From: Bacteroidia bacterium | Lineage (GTDB): Bacteria; Bacteroidota; Bacteroidia; NS11-12g; UBA955 | DNA: 14,174 bases | Assembly: GCA_023258655.1 (NCBI GenBank) | Contig: JALQWO010000022.1 | Span: 1 to 14,174, forward strand | Direction: 5' to 3' | Shown here: positions 13,850 through 14,174 of the stretch, piece by piece | How positions within the stretch are numbered: the first letter of the stretch is position 1 | How the letters are laid out: the number at the start of each line of letters is the position of its first letter | Made by a program: the position numbers and the translations under genes | The notes under the pieces: generated by a model | The model's database searches: none | Seen by the model: only the letters and a program-made list of their open reading frames with translations | What the model was told of the DNA's origin: nothing

Positions 13850-14174
13850 ATGAATCAAATCAACCCCAAACAGACTACACTCAAAGCGCCCATTCACATT
13901 TCGGGCGTTGGTCTTCATACAGGAGCCAATGTAAACCTCACCCTGAATCCAGCCCCTGAGAATCATGGCTACAAATTTCGTCGCACCGATTTGGAAGGCT
14001 CACCCATTATCGAGGCCGATTGCGATCTTGTAACTGACACTTCGCGTGGAACAACATTAACCAAAAATGGCGCTTCGGTTTCAACTGTAGAACATGTTTT
14101 GGCGGCCTTGGTGGGAATGGAAGTGGATAATGTTCTGATTGATATTGATGGGCCTGAGATGCCTATTATGGATG
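13850..14174 (+). CDS. lpxC: UDP-3-O-acyl-N-acetylglucosamine deacetylase, N-terminal part (runs off right edge)
   Basis: The first 108 codons of LpxC, the zinc-dependent deacetylase that commits UDP-acyl-GlcNAc to lipid A. Signatures are HISGVGLHTG (16-25), FRRTDL (43-48), TSRGTTL (64-70) and STVEHVLAAL (78-87), in which Glu81 is the catalytic base and His82 the first zinc ligand, then IDIDGPEMPIMD (97-108). In Bacteroidota lpxC is commonly fused to fabZ; the fusion point, if any, is outside the window. The ATG lies three bases after lpxD's stop, so the two are one transcript. An AGGAG at 13837-13841 precedes it, but it is part of the lpxD coding sequence and is probably chance. Confidence 0.96.
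   Translation, partial: MNQINPKQTTLKAPIHISGVGLHTGANVNLTLNPAPENHGYKFRRTDLEGSPIIEADCDLVTDTSRGTTLTKNGASVSTVEHVLAALVGMEVDNVLIDIDGPEMPIMD

Noticed and set aside
1..14174. Mobile elements, CRISPR arrays, tRNA or rRNA genes
   Set aside because: I looked for transposase motifs, regular direct repeats and tRNA-like cloverleafs between genes and saw none; the intergenic gaps are all short.

Overview
The window reads as a chromosomal segment from a member of the Bacteroidota, probably Flavobacteriales-like; the class is an inference. Four things point that way. The proteins include families typical of that phylum: an SBBP-repeat/DUF7948-type exported protein, a HU-CCDC81 plus SPOR membrane protein, and a plug-less beta-barrel protein ending in Phe. 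Upstream regions carry the phylum's TAnnTTTG -7 promoter box. Almost no gene has a Shine-Dalgarno sequence. The lipid A genes run lpxD-lpxC, as is usual there. Genes are closely packed. I see no tRNA, rRNA, CRISPR array, insertion sequence or phage gene, and no gene-free stretch longer than about 180 bases.

Layout. Positions 1-1192 (minus) hold the first 397 codons of a large secreted or surface protein that runs off the left edge. Diverging from it is fmt (1312-2232, plus). Then come an ECF sigma factor (2388-2969), a 77-residue protein that may be its soluble partner (3015-3248), and an isopenicillin-N-synthase-like Fe(II)/2-oxoglutarate oxygenase (3285-4232). That gene converges with zero gap on a hotdog-fold acyl-CoA thioesterase (4233-4751, minus). 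A perfect bidirectional terminator separates the thioesterase from the ribosomal operon rplU-rpmA (minus, 5394 down to 4814), which has a textbook Bacteroidota promoter.

From 5570 to 10560 (plus) lies an envelope-related cluster: an outer-membrane beta-barrel, a HU-CCDC81/SPOR membrane protein, a TonB/TolA-like protein and folC. The last three are 1-2 bases apart and are probably one transcript. A second perfect bidirectional terminator (10618-10652) separates folC from a convergent POT-family peptide transporter (10672-12663, minus), which has an unusual Cys/His-containing periplasmic insert. Diverging from the transporter is the start of the lipid A operon, lpxD (12812-13846) and lpxC (13850 to the right edge).

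Most of the window is housekeeping: initiator-tRNA formylation, two 50S proteins, folate polyglutamylation and lipid A synthesis. The parts that go beyond it are the envelope cluster without ExbB/ExbD partners, the transporter insert, and the ECF sigma gene, whose strong Shine-Dalgarno stands out in a phylum whose ribosomes normally ignore that signal. I found no clear evidence of a wholly new multi-gene system; the envelope cluster is the closest candidate.
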